NCBI GenBank assembly: GCA_964006375.1
Contig: OZ023267.1
Span: forward strand, 12,873,846 to 12,937,845
DNA length: 64,000 bases
Source of the DNA: Tillus elongatus
Lineage: Eukaryota; Arthropoda; Insecta; Coleoptera; Cleridae
Direction: 5' to 3'
The notes under the pieces are model-generated. The model did no database searches, was not told where the DNA came from, and saw only the letters and a program-made list of their open reading frames with translations. Positions 1 through 10,009 of the stretch are shown here, one piece after another (the first letter of the stretch is position 1; every line of letters starts with the position of its first letter). The position numbers were made by a program, and so were the translations under genes.

Positions 1-188
1 TTGATCAAAGAAAAATAAAGTTATTCGAAAGTAATGATAAAATAATCGTCGACATCACTTCAGTCTCTGTAATGCAATATCTACAATATTCCACAAAGAC
101 AGATGACGTTATCTGTACTGCTAGGATATTTAAATAAATCGTAGATAAAAATCTATACAATGGAACTTATTGCAAGATGTCAGACTGG

Positions 189-370
189 AGAACATTGTGA
201 TAGATACGACAGGGACGCCATCTAGTTGCAGGACCAGGTAGTATGTTGTCACGACAGCTCTAGTTTACACAAAATTTTATAGATAGATATGTGTACAATG
301 TACAGCCAACTAACAAATTTGTAAATTGTCAGCCTTGGACCATTTATTTCCTAATACCAGGACAAAGTTT
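189..370 (-). repeat. retrozyme-like monomer fragment (family A)
   Basis: This stretch read on the minus strand resembles the body of the hammerhead-bearing repeat seen near 22.5-22.9 kb and 58.3-58.6 kb (shared words such as GAACATTGTG, CGACAGGG, CGCCATCT, CACGACAGC). It stops at the AGGACAAAGT word that lies downstream of the ribozyme in the better copies, so no ribozyme is left here. Confidence 0.6.
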
Positions 371-1140
371 GCGTCCAAAAGCGCTAAATTTTAGCATGCG
401 AATGTATACTAATAAATTAAAAATATAATGAGTGATTCAATTTGTTTAAAAGCAATATAAAACGACGTTTCATTATGTATAAATATTAAGCTTCACGGTA
501 TTTAAAATTAAAAGCCCCCCCCCCCCCCTCTCTCTCTCTCTCCTAGTTTAATCTGACCACACGTAGCTATTTGTCACAGAGAAGCGTGTACGCTTTGCTC
601 ATCGTATAACCTCGAAATCGACTCCGCTGATCCTAATTGCTAATACTTTACTGGGATCTTATAATATAAAACAACCTATATTCTAACGTTAATACAAATA
701 GTTTAATATAATAACCCAACTTTTAACTTTTACTTAACTTTAACAAAATGACTGTAGTAGTATATTATGATTGTAACATACAATGAAACAAATATGAAAG
801 TGTTAGGTAAACTGCATGTAGATTGTAGATATTGTATGTATTACCTAGTCTCTATACATAATTTACTGGTAGGTATTATTAAAGTACAACAAAAACCTAC
901 TAAGTACTTATAATATCTACGTAGGTACTACAAAGTACATACATTCCTAGTTAAAATTATATAAACGGATGTTTGGGTTAAATTATTAAAATTTTAATTT
1001 CAAAATTTTGTATTGTTTATATTTATTTCATTTTCCAAAATATGGATAAAGTAATAGTAAATAAGTGTTGAAAAGGGCTTAAGTGCGTTATGGTAGCGAA
1101 TATTCATGAAAATATTACAAATGATGATAACCCAATTTGC
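371..1140. other. no gene seen; low-complexity tract
   Basis: AT-rich sequence without a supported gene. A run of 14 C followed by (TC)n lies at 515-542. At about 1066-1110 there is a short copy of the repeat end containing GTGCGTTATGGTAGCGAA, which recurs through the window. Confidence 0.5.
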
Positions 1141-1389
1141 CGATGGATTGGTCGAGGAGGGTCAGCAAGATCGCCCGACCTAATCCCAATATACTTTTTC
1201 CTCTAGGGATATGTGAAGCAAAAAGTATAAGAAGAATTGTCCACAGCTGCGGATGATATGAAAAATCGAATACAATCAGCTTTTAGAAGTATTAGTCCCC
1301 TCATGTTGAACAAAGTGAAAGAAACCTTTGAACGACGACTCCGAATTTGCATTCAGGAAAACGGAAAGATTTTTGAACAGGTTTTATGA
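1141..1389 (+). pseudogene. relic of Tc1/mariner-type transposase C-terminus
   Basis: A single reading frame encodes RWIGRGGSARSPDL, then PIYFFL, and ends at the TGA at 1387-1389. This matches the third catalytic block of the transposase at 53.3 kb (RWIGRRG, ARSPD, TPLDFFLWGHVK). The frame is interrupted by a TAG where the family has Trp after FFL and by a TAA after VKQKV, so it is dead. Only the C-terminal third is present and no inverted repeats are evident. Family assignment is by similarity to the better copy in this window. Confidence 0.7.
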
Positions 1390-2639
1390 GTTTTAATAAA
1401 TTTGAGAACCTAATGTTTGATTTCATAATGTTTTCGTCTGTTACCATGAAATAAGAGTTCTACTATGCACAAATAAAAAGTTTGAACAGCTGTACCTCCT
1501 TTTGTATTTAATTTAACTTGTTAAAAAATTGTATCATAAAAAAGCTAATAAAATTTTGCACCATCAAAATCAAAATATTACTAGTTAATTAGTTATTAAC
1601 TAGTTAGTGGGCGAGGCATATCCAAAGCCAACATGATTAACGAAAATAAGTGACGAAATAAGAGTATTTTCTGATAACACCTAGGACAATTTTAAAACGA
1701 GTCGATTTGCGTATAGGGAAAGCTGAATAAAATTAATAGAGAAGTATATACGAATATAGTGTGTTCCATTTAAAAATTTAGAGCAAGTCTTCGATTCTCG
1801 TTTGGGTCATACTGTATATGATTTCCAATTTAACGGATACTTCTCGGTATGGAAACAAAATAGACCACTTGTCGAAAGTATATCGCCATAAAAAATAATT
1901 GGTTACGTTAGTTCTTGGGAGATACCAGGTGATCAATACATGTCGATTCAGAGTAACAAATGGTCATATCTTTAAAAGTACACTGTATAAAGGGCTGAAA
2001 CTTCACTCAGGTAATGTATGAAGCGAGGAGAATCCAAATCTGCAATAAAATACAGGCTGTTCCATTTAAAAAAAAAGTTTGGTGCAACACTCTGTATATA
2101 GCCACCCTGTATAAATGAAATCAATTTGAAAATGTGCACTCGTGGAAAACAGCATTTTAAAATATGGTCTCAGTGAGGAGTTCCGTCCCTAGACCGATGG
2201 GGCAGCCTGTATAAAATGTGCTTTCCAACTGCTACTGTTGCGAGAAGAGATATAAATTATATCTTGCAGACACTTATCAGCTAACGTCATTTAAACTGGA
2301 GTTATTTGTCTGGCAAGACCATCTACTGAAATTAAATAGGGTGTGCTCACCTTTATTAGCTATACTGTGTTCAGGAAATGAGAAATAGTTGTTTCCTGTA
2401 CTGTTCTACGTATAGAAAGAGACAGAGTTACCTGCATACAGTGGACATCCAGGGATCATTACCGTGTCTAAATTATCTTCTTGCTAGAATACACGCTTGC
2501 TGCTACTGTAAATATGTGTATGTGTCTGTGTGTTACGAACGTTTTTCATTTGCCTAGACTGGGCAGTAAGTTTGAGAGTTATACGTAGGGGGGGGGGCCT
2601 TTTAGTTTAGAAAAATTACTTGATAGGTATCACTATTTT
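1390..2639. other. intergenic, decayed repeats
   Basis: No gene is supported. Short recurring words of the type TGTTCCATTTAAA and CACCCTGTATAAA suggest degraded DNA transposon ends. A run of nine G lies at about 2589-2597. Confidence 0.4.
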
Positions 2640-4015
2640 TTTAATTTTTTTTAAATTTCAACAACACACCACGAGGGCTTACAGCCTAAATACTACCGTA
2701 CCGTGGGTGTCGACAAGGAGGAAAGAGGCAACTTGTTAATTCTGGACTTGAAGGTTTGGAGGTTCGGGGGAGAAGAAAAACATGTGCCGGCAAGGAGTTC
2801 CACAATTTGGAAGTCCTCGGGACAAAAGAGCGGGCATAACAAGATGTTCTATGTCTGGTGACCTGGACAGTAAAAGGGTGCATTCGCTCTGTTCCCCTGG
2901 TAGATCTCTTGGGGGCAGCAGGTGGAGGAACTATGGAAGAAAACTCCTCTGAGCAGTGCCCATGCAGATATCTATAAAAGAGAGAGAGGTCACCAACGGC
3001 ACGTCGGTGGGCAAGGGATGGCAGCCTTAGGGTAAGGGTAGGTTCACCGATGAGACGTATAGCTTTCTTTTGAATGGAGTCCAGGATAGCGAGTGTAGAA
3101 GCGGCAGCAGCACCCCAGATGTGGGAGCAGTATTCGAGGTTTGGTCTTATTTGTGAAGTATATAAAGTATAGAGATTAGCTGGTGAAAAATATTTGCGAG
3201 CCCGGAAGAGGAAACCTAATTTCTTAGCAGCCGCTTCTGCAATTGATGTGACATGTTGGTGCTAATTGAGATTTAGATCCACAGAGATGCCAACAAGTGA
3301 AAAGGACTCATTACTTTGAATAACTTGGTTGTTTATTGTGATGGGTCTAGGGCTGGTGTATCTCTTATGAGAAAGAAAGCAAGACTGTGATTTGGTGGGG
3401 TTGAATTGTAAAAGATTTCTACTTCCCCAGTCTAATATTTTTTGGAGATACACGGAGATAGAACCCTCCATGAGTCTGCGATCCTCATCTAGTTGGGCTA
3501 AAGAGACAGGCTTAGTGTATTGTATATTGGAGTGGAGGGTGCTGTCGTCCGCGTAACTGTGAACTGGGTTGGATGTGCTAGAGAGGAGGTCATTGATGTG
3601 GAGAAGAAACAAAGTAGGGGCTAAAGCTGAAACTTGAGGAACTCCTGCATTAATTGGATACAGTTTAGAGGAATGGCCATCCACGACAACAGAAATGCTC
3701 CGGTTGGAGAGGAAATTTGCTGTACACGTACAGAGTTTTGGTGGTAGGCCATAGGCCGGTAGTTTATTAAGCAGCGCTGCGTGCCAGACCTGGTCGAATG
3801 CTTTGGATATGTCTAGAGCGACAATCTGGGATTCACCGTGTAGTTCCATAGACTTGTTCCAAGAATGGGTGACAAAGGAAAGGAGGTCGGCAGTTGATCT
3901 GCGCTGACGGAATCCATACTGCCTGTCGTGGATTAGACTGTTTTTCAAGAAATTTTAGCAATTCGGTGTTTATATACTTTTCCATCACTTTAGAGATGAC
4001 TGAAAGGAGAGAAAT
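2640..4015 (-). pseudogene. non-LTR retrotransposon relic (CR1-like), RT and 3' end
   Basis: Minus-strand translation shows a reverse transcriptase: RQYGFRQRRSTADLL, VALDISKAFDQVWH, AGVPQVSALAPTLF and HSYADDSTLHS with the YADD catalytic box. Further downstream is the family's C-terminal block ARSFVPRTSKLWNSLP, ending near 2686, followed by a short 3' tail. The 5' part (endonuclease, early RT) is missing and reading frames are broken. The upstream edge at about 4015 abuts a hammerhead family B repeat. Fragments of the same family occur at 33303, 50055 and 59525. Placement in CR1-like elements is by motif resemblance. Confidence 0.85.
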
Positions 4016-4145
4016 GTGAAAACTGGAACCTGTGATGAACACTGATAAGTACACTTGGAGAACTCATATCACCAGAACACATATTTCAAAGACCTTACGA
4101 TCGTTTCGCTAACCACGTCAGCGTCATCAGAGGATGAAAACATTA
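4016..4145 (-). repeat. hammerhead family B repeat unit
   Basis: A copy of the roughly 130-bp interspersed repeat that starts (plus-strand view) with GTGAAAACTGGAACCTGTGA and ends with the ribozyme motif and GAGGATGAAAA. Other copies lie at 19.2-19.8, 21.7-22.0, 23.3-23.6 and 39.7 kb. Confidence 0.8.
4088..4140 (-). ncRNA. hammerhead ribozyme motif, family B, intact core
   Basis: On the minus strand: CCU, CUGAUGA, an extra C, stem II GCUGAC/GUUAGC with loop GUG, GAAA, and a self-complementary stem III ACGAUCGU. The cleavage triplet is GUA, and AGG pairs with the CCU to begin stem I. All core bases are present. Activity is inferred from structure only. Confidence 0.65.
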
Positions 4146-4788
4146 TAAAGTTAAAATCAACAGCTACTGTGTATTTATATCGCACATAGGTAACGAACTA
4201 ATCCGAAGTAAAAATTGCAGTCGGCGAACCATCGCCTGTCTATTGTCAATATTGAACGGACGAGGTCGAAGAACTACCCCAATCTTCTGGTTAACAAATT
4301 TATGAGCTTTTATCTACTCTAAGGATAATGGGCTTAAAATGAAAGGTACCGAAATATTTAAGGAAGCTACCCGTTCTTTTTGATTTAGAAATTTCACTAT
4401 GTGAATATTGGAGCAACTAAAGAAAGCCGACAAGCACATCTGGCGAACACACCAATAATAGCCGCTCGTCTTTAAAAAAAAAACGAGTGTTTGGCTCACA
4501 ATATTAACTTTAACAAAGGATACATAATTCAAGTAAAATTCTACATAAAAACAAATATTTATATTGATTTTTAATTCTACGTAAAAACAAGTATTTATAT
4601 TGACTTCTTAGATACAAAGAAAACGAAAGGGGGTCTTTAAGTGGCAAACCAAACGTAGAGCCTAGTATCTCTATTGACCGGCCGAGTTATTGACAATAAT
4701 TTATTATTCTGCCAGACAAATTAGGAGTGTTTAGTTGGTCAAATGCAAAGTGAAAATAAAGGGCTTGAAATTAAAGTTGCCGCACGAT
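4146..4788. other. no gene seen
   Basis: AT-rich sequence between a family B repeat and a Penelope-like relic. It could be untranslated or decayed parts of the Penelope-like element, but no motif supports that. Confidence 0.4.
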
Positions 4789-5075
4789 TTAATGACGTTC
4801 TGTTCTTAATCGACCTTGATATATAAATACTTTCAAAGGAATCAAGCATAGTTCGATGTCTAACATTTTTGACAAGTTCCAATTTTCTTTGTCAATGTGG
4901 TGATTATAATCCCATATATGTTGTACCACACACGATTTCTCCACCGTACCATATCGTAAATGTGCGAGGTGTTCACGAAATTTGGTGGCTATGTTTCTCT
5001 TGATTTGACCCACGTATATATGATTTCAATCTTTGCAACTTATCTCATAAATACCCGACATTTCATTGGCTTTGT
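4789..5075 (-). pseudogene. Penelope-like element GIY-YIG endonuclease relic
   Basis: Minus-strand translation gives SGIYEISCKD, a stop, NHIYVGQIKRNIATKFREHL, then VQHIWDYNHHIDKEN and SIYI-type residues further on. The GIY...YVG pair followed by R-x(n)-EH and H-x-DxEN spacing is typical of the C-terminal endonuclease of Penelope-like retroelements. At least one stop interrupts the frame and no reverse transcriptase is attached, so this is a 3' relic. It ends just left of the Polinton insertion site. A second relic of the same kind is at 27.4-27.6 kb. Confidence 0.8.
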
Positions 5076-5092
5076 CTTTGTCTTTCGTATTA

Positions 5093-5098
5093 CCCAAC
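5093..5098. repeat. Polinton target-site duplication, left (CCCAAC)
   Basis: CCCAAC directly precedes the AGTAGG terminus and is repeated immediately after the CCTACT terminus at 16344-16349. Six base pairs is the usual Polinton duplication length. Confidence 0.85.
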
Positions 5099-5100
5099 AG

Positions 5101-6047
5101 TAGGTATTGCGACACTTGGGACAGACAGTGACGTCACAGGTAGTGGGGGTAGGAGTGGGGGTACCCCCTCCCCTAGCCCCACCCCTTGTGGCCACGCCCC
5201 AGCGCCCAGCCACGCCCCGGCGTCCAGCCACGCCCCCAAGATGGCGTCCAAGATGGCTTCCAATGTAACCTGAAGGTCATTGACCTGTCTAGGAAACTTT
5301 GGCCAGGTCGTCTCCAAGATCTTATTTTTCAGTGGTTATCTTGCTCGAGGCATTTAATATCCTGGCCAGACAGTGACGTCACATGACTTGGGCCAGACAG
5401 TCACATGCAAACATTTCAAAGTGTCTAACCTATTACTTCAAATTATTATATTTTGAAAAAAACCATTTGGAGCAGGTGAGTTTCGAACCCCGGGCACTCA
5501 GATGGGAGGCAACGATGCTACCCGTTGAGCTAAGCAGACGCTTGTTAATTTATTGTTTTAGGCTAGTGTATATATACGACTTTTAATTACAAACAAACCA
5601 TACATGTAACATAATTAAAGTTTTGTTATTATTAGACAAATGGATGATTTACAAAATAATAATATGTTTAATATTAGAGGCGGAACCAAAACGGAGGAAC
5701 CAAAATGGCGGAATAAAAAAAAATGGCGGAATGAAAGATGGCGGTCTAACCTGTGATACCTTAAGCTGACATCCCTGACATTATAAAAAATGGCGGCTTT
5801 CGTTCTTAAAGATGGTGCCTTTCGCTGATAAAGAATGGCGGCTTTCGTTCTTAAAGATGGTGCCTTTTGCTGATAAAGATGGTTGAAGACTCCATTATTT
5901 AAAGTTACGTCACCCCAACCTTTAGAGCCGACAAATGAGAGTGAGGTTGATAAGCGAGAATAATGGTATTGGTCGAAGACTCCATGATTGAAAGTTACGC
6001 CCCCCATTAAAACAAACCATTCATAAAGCTTTTGTTATTAGACATAA
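5101..6047. repeat. Polinton left inverted repeat
   Basis: Reverse complement of 15190-16150. The outer 180 bp are GC-rich (GTGGGGGTAGGAGTGGGGGT, repeated CCACGCCCC), the inner part AT-rich. Differences from the right copy are few: the right copy carries an extra ~12-bp CCACCCC unit, a one-base length change in an A/T run, and scattered substitutions. It contains TGACGTCA palindromes near 5129 and 5370 and many AAnATGGCG words. Confidence 0.93.
5471..5541 (-). other. tRNA-like block in inverted repeat (box A / box B)
   Basis: On the minus strand the block carries a box A-like TAGCTCAACGGGTAG and a box B-like GGGTTCGAAACTC at tRNA-like spacing. Acceptor and T-stem pairing is poor, so it is not a functional tRNA. 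It resembles the head of a tRNA-derived SINE or an internal Pol III promoter. The right inverted repeat has the matching copy. Confidence 0.55.
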
Positions 6048-6231
6048 CCAAATATCGTAGAGACAATAGAGGTCGCTGGCAAAACAAAAGAAGCTCAGAA
6101 ACAAAATGGACAACAGGTTCAACTCTTAAGCTTAGAAACAATGGTTGGTTACAGGTTCAATTCCTTTCTCCACGTGTTTAGTGTCATGTTACTCGTCTAA
6201 GTAAGCAGAATTAAAAAATGGCGACTAAAAT
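6048..6231. other. Polinton spacer, no gene
   Basis: Sequence between the left inverted repeat and the 217-bp tandem repeats, with no supported gene. Confidence 0.5.
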
Positions 6232-7392
6232 GAGATAAAAAACTTAAAACCCTTATCGCGGAAGATCCGTGAGACGTACGCAGGAACCAATACATGCACG
6301 GTGTTAAGGAGGCCAAATCAAATTGGAATATACAATAAAATGGCCACTTCCGGTCTAAACTTTAAATCGTTATATCTTTTTAACGGAAAGTGATAGAACT
6401 GAACTATCTTCAAAAAATGTATGTTTCATAACAAGGTCTACAAGAAACTGAGATAAAAAACTTTAAACCCTTATCGCGGAAGATCCGTGAGATGTACGAT
6501 AGAACCAACACATGCACGGTGTTAAGGAGGCCAAATCAAATTGGAATATACAATAAAATGGCCACTTCCGGTCTAAACTTTAAATCGTTATATCTTTTCA
6601 ACGGAAAGTGATAGAAAGGAACCGACTTCAAAAATGTATGTTTCGTAACAAGGTCTACAAGAAACTGAGATAAAAAACTTTAAACCCTTATCGCGGAAGA
6701 TCCGTGAGATGTACGATGGAACCAACACATGCACGATGTTAAGGAGGCCAAATCAAATTGGAATATACAATAAAATGGCCACTTCCGGTCTAAACTTTAA
6801 ATCGTTATATCTTTTCAACGGAAAGTGATAGAAAGGAACCGACTTCAAAAATGTATGTTTCGTAACAAGGTCTACAAGAAAATGAGATAAAAAACTTTAA
6901 ACCCTTATCGCGGAAGATCCGTGAGATGTACGATGGAACCAATACATGCACGGTGTTAAGGAGGCCAAATCAAATTGGAATATACAATAAAATGGCCACT
7001 TCCGGTCTAAACTTTAAATCCTTGTATCTTTTCAACGGAAAGTGATAGAAAGGAACCGACTTTAAAAATGTATGTTTCGTAACAAGGTCTACAAGAAACT
7101 GAGATAAAAAACTTCAAACCCTTATCGCGGAAGATCCGTGAGATGTACGATAGAACCAATACATGCACGGTGTTAAGGAGGCCAAATCAAAGTGGAATAT
7201 ACAATAAAATGGCCACTTCCGGTCTAAACTTTAAATCGTTATATCTTTTCAATGGAAAGTGATAGAAAGGAACTATCTTCAAAAATGTATGTTTCGTAAC
7301 AAGCTCTACAAGAAACTGAGATAAAAAACTTCAAACCCTTATCGTGGAAGATCCGTGAGATGTACGATAGAACCAATACATACACGCTGTTC
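6232..7392. repeat. 217-bp tandem repeats (about 5.3 copies)
   Basis: Units begin with GAGATAAAAAACTT at 6232, 6450, 6667, 6884, 7101 and 7318, a period of 217-218 bp. Each full unit contains CTTATCGCGGAAGATCCGTG, then GGAATATACAATAAAATGGC and CACTTCCGGTCTAAAC. The CACTTCCGG word is an ETS-type site. The last copy degenerates after about 75 bp, and two more TTCCGGT words follow at 7435 and 7447. The block lies between the inverted repeat and the capsid genes. Confidence 0.92.
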
Positions 7393-7954
7393 AGCAAAGC
7401 AAACTCTATAAGCATATTCAATAAAAATGTTACTTCCGGTAGACACTTCCGGTATAGCTATTCTTAGAGCTACATACATGTGTGACACATCAAAATAATC
7501 GTCTTGTTGAACAGAAGAAATATAATATTTAAGTAAGTTAGAACAAGCTGTATTAACACCTAAAACCAACACACACTCTCTTGTACAGGCTGATTACCCT
7601 GCCATCCAATTGTTAGTAAGGTTATGTTTGTATTTGTTATTTGAATACAAACAGACATAATAAGAAGAGTGTACTTACATACAGCAAGACACGTCATCCT
7701 TGTTTCACGACTTAACACATACTGAACAAGTGTCTCTCTCTCTTGTATTGAGGAAACAAACTGATGTAAGAGAGAGGGGGTCTTACAAAGGATAAACAAC
7801 GTTTTTTACAGTTGTTAACCTTACAGAAAGGGGTTAATAAAAATGCAACAAAATAAAAATAAAACAACTGATTTACATACAATAAAAATTTATTAGGATT
7901 AATTAAGTTGTACATATTGATACATAAATGACATACATAAATGACATACTATTA
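7393..7954. other. Polinton left spacer with 3' processing signal
   Basis: No gene is supported; the small frames here lack family resemblance. TTTATT at 7889-7894 is AATAAA on the minus strand, about 60 bp past the capsid stop codon, and is a likely poly(A) signal for the leftward transcripts. Confidence 0.5.
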
Positions 7955-9160
7955 TTACATAATGGCTCTAACGATACCCGTTAGAGGTTTATATTCCATT
8001 ACACTGTCATGAATAACCAAACAATAAACACGAGTATTTTTTGGGAAGTTGGCGTGACTCATGAACTCCACCTTAATGTCCACCGTTGAAGACTTGATTG
8101 ACTCGTTCTGGTGCTGACAGTCAATCACAAATAGAGCTCTGTCTTTAAACTCGTCATAATTCAAGATAGGCTCCGACATGTTTTTATAACAGAAGTTTTT
8201 TTGAAAATCTGTATACATGTTATAGGCTTCTGCATATTTCGATTTCTCAAAATCCATATTCATAGATTCATAAGGGTAGCATTCTGAATTTAGAAACACT
8301 CTGAGGTCCAACATACCAATGTTATCGAAATAGTCTGACCTCTTCTTCACGTTATCCTTACGATCTGTTTGAAATGCTATAATCACATATCGAGGTCTTT
8401 CCAAGTTGGTTGCAGTTTTAACAGCCCACACATCTCTGTTGATATCTCTGAGTGCTGGTAACTCATATATGTCCCATTTGCGGTATGCGAGAAATATAGA
8501 GGTGTCTTTGGCTATTTTATCCATCAGTTCCAATTTCATTTTATCATTGGGAAATACATGTTTTACCTTTAAAAACATATTGGTTACGGTAATTTTTGCT
8601 CGTGCCGTACCTGTGCTGTAATAGCCGTTGGAATCGTTTCGACTTCTTGTAAAGCGGAAAGTATGTTTGCCACAGAGAACTCCTTTGAAATGATGAAAGA
8701 AACTGAAGAGGAACCAGACAGGTATGAGCATGTGAAACTTGTTATCATTTAAGGTGATGTGCTCCGACGACACATTCAGACCGGCGTTGCTAAGAGATTG
8801 GGCTTCATTCTTACTGAACGATAGCAGACTTTTGATGATGGTTGTGGTGTATGGGTCTCGCACTCGTTCCACTTCCTTGTTATTTAACTCATAGGTCATT
8901 GATTCAAACAGAGCTGCTCCTCCATTATTTGACAGATAACAAGCACCAGTGGCATTTTGGATTGCTACAGGTTCCAGAGCACCTTCGATTATTAGAGCTG
9001 ACTCGGCCAGACATACGAACGCATCTTGTTGGTTGATGGCTATTTCAATTTCATCGCTGTTACCAAACGATTTAGTTGGTGAATAGTAAGAACGCAGCTC
9101 TTCTCGATCGATGCCATCATCAAACACGGGTTCTTTGAATATTTCTAGTTTTGACGACAT
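7955..9160 (-). CDS. Polinton major capsid protein (double jelly-roll)
   Basis: A 401-residue protein beginning MSSKLEIFKEPVFDDGID. It resembles the arthropod-Polinton proteins annotated as double jelly-roll-like, whose trimers build the icosahedral shell. Recognisable blocks are LRSYYSPTKSFG near the N-terminus, ALFESMTYELNNKEVE, and the aromatic-rich tract SECYPYESMNMDFEKSKYAE. The frame extends upstream to 9253, but a TATA box (9257-9264) and initiator (9228-9233) put the transcription start near 9231, so the first ATG in the message is at 9160. The gene lies 122 bp downstream of the minor capsid gene on the same strand. The frame is intact. No fold can be read directly from sequence, so the assignment rests on family resemblance and context. 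Confidence 0.85.
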   Translation of the reverse strand: MSSKLEIFKEPVFDDGIDREELRSYYSPTKSFGNSDEIEIAINQQDAFVCLAESALIIEGALEPVAIQNATGACYLSNNGGAALFESMTYELNNKEVERVRDPYTTTIIKSLLSFSKNEAQSLSNAGLNVSSEHITLNDNKFHMLIPVWFLFSFFHHFKGVLCGKHTFRFTRSRNDSNGYYSTGTARAKITVTNMFLKVKHVFPNDKMKLELMDKIAKDTSIFLAYRKWDIYELPALRDINRDVWAVKTATNLERPRYVIIAFQTDRKDNVKKRSDYFDNIGMLDLRVFLNSECYPYESMNMDFEKSKYAEAYNMYTDFQKNFCYKNMSEPILNYDEFKDRALFVIDCQHQNESIKSSTVDIKVEFMSHANFPKNTRVYCLVIHDSVMEYKPLTGIVRAIM

Positions 9161-9227
9161 GATAACCCAGGCTTTGCAGGAACTCAATATTATCGGGACG
9201 AAGCGTACCCTTTGACGTGTCTGACTC

Positions 9228-9264
9228 AACTGAATTTGATGTGGTAGATGCACTTGCTTTTATA
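9228..9264 (-). promoter_or_regulatory. major capsid promoter: TATA box plus initiator
   Basis: On the minus strand TATAAAAG (9264-9257) is followed about 30 bp later by TCAGTT (9233-9228), the arthropod initiator consensus. The spacing is canonical for RNA polymerase II. The promoter fits the short gap before the minor capsid gene and decides the capsid start codon. Confidence 0.75.
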
Positions 9265-9282
9265 TCCTTGAAGACCAACATA

Positions 9283-9993
9283 CTAAGCAACTTTTATAAG
9301 TTTTAAGCGAACAGACACCTCTTCACCTTGAAAGTTGACAGGAACTGAATCTTGGTCGACGATGTCGATGCTTATATTGGAAATCTCTTGCTTGTTCACC
9401 GGCAAGTAAATTAAATTTTTAGGTTCTATGTCGATTGCGTAGCCAGGATCAACCATCGGAGCAAACTCATACAGCGTATGTGAGGGTTGTCCGTTATAAT
9501 AGGAACCAGACACAATATTGGTTTCGATGCGAATCTGTCTAACATCCACTATATCAACAGGTAAATCAGATTCATAAAAGGTGTCCGGCTGAAGAACTTG
9601 TTTTGAAAAGCCCAACATTCGCCCAATCGAACCATCAAATTCAAAACTGACATTTGTATAACACTTTAGTCTACATTTGATGGTGTTCGGATTAGGTCTC
9701 AGAATCAGAGCCTGTTGCTTTTGTTCGTGTGTTGCTGTAGCACCAACAAGTTCATTTTGAAGTAACTCTTCCAAGTGTGTTATTTCATAAGCACCGGTGG
9801 GTATCGTGATGGTTCGCCAACCGGTTCCTTCTTTTACATGAAATTTGTTTTTACCTTCATAGATGTTGGGTATGTTGTTGTAGGTGTGAAAGCCTATCAA
9901 GGCAACAGCATAATTACCATCCAAAACAATTGGTGGATGGTAGTCTGACGACAGATGGGAGCTGCGGTCTTTCAACACAAAGGTGTGCGCCAT
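9283..9993 (-). CDS. Polinton minor capsid / penton-like protein
   Basis: A 236-residue protein starting MAHTFVLKDRSSHLSSDYHP. The pattern PPIVLDGNYAVALIGFHTYN, followed by NKFHVKEG and TITIPTGAYEITHLEELL, is characteristic of the single jelly-roll minor capsid (penton) protein of arthropod Polintons. A glycine- and phenylalanine-bearing block SIGRMLGFSKQVL lies near residue 125. It should form the pentameric vertex capsomer alongside the major capsid protein encoded immediately downstream. A TATA-like AAATAAAAG and a TCAGT word lie just upstream of the ATG, implying a very short leader. No disruption is seen. Confidence 0.85.
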   Translation of the reverse strand: MAHTFVLKDRSSHLSSDYHPPIVLDGNYAVALIGFHTYNNIPNIYEGKNKFHVKEGTGWRTITIPTGAYEITHLEELLQNELVGATATHEQKQQALILRPNPNTIKCRLKCYTNVSFEFDGSIGRMLGFSKQVLQPDTFYESDLPVDIVDVRQIRIETNIVSGSYYNGQPSHTLYEFAPMVDPGYAIDIEPKNLIYLPVNKQEISNISIDIVDQDSVPVNFQGEEVSVRLKLIKVA

Positions 9994-10009
9994 GACTGAT
10001 ACACACAGG

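Noticed and set aside
5615..6007. 130-codon frame in the left inverted repeat, mirrored at 15230-15589
   Set aside because: It follows from the repeated YY1-like units and has no family resemblance; it exists in both repeats only because they are copies.
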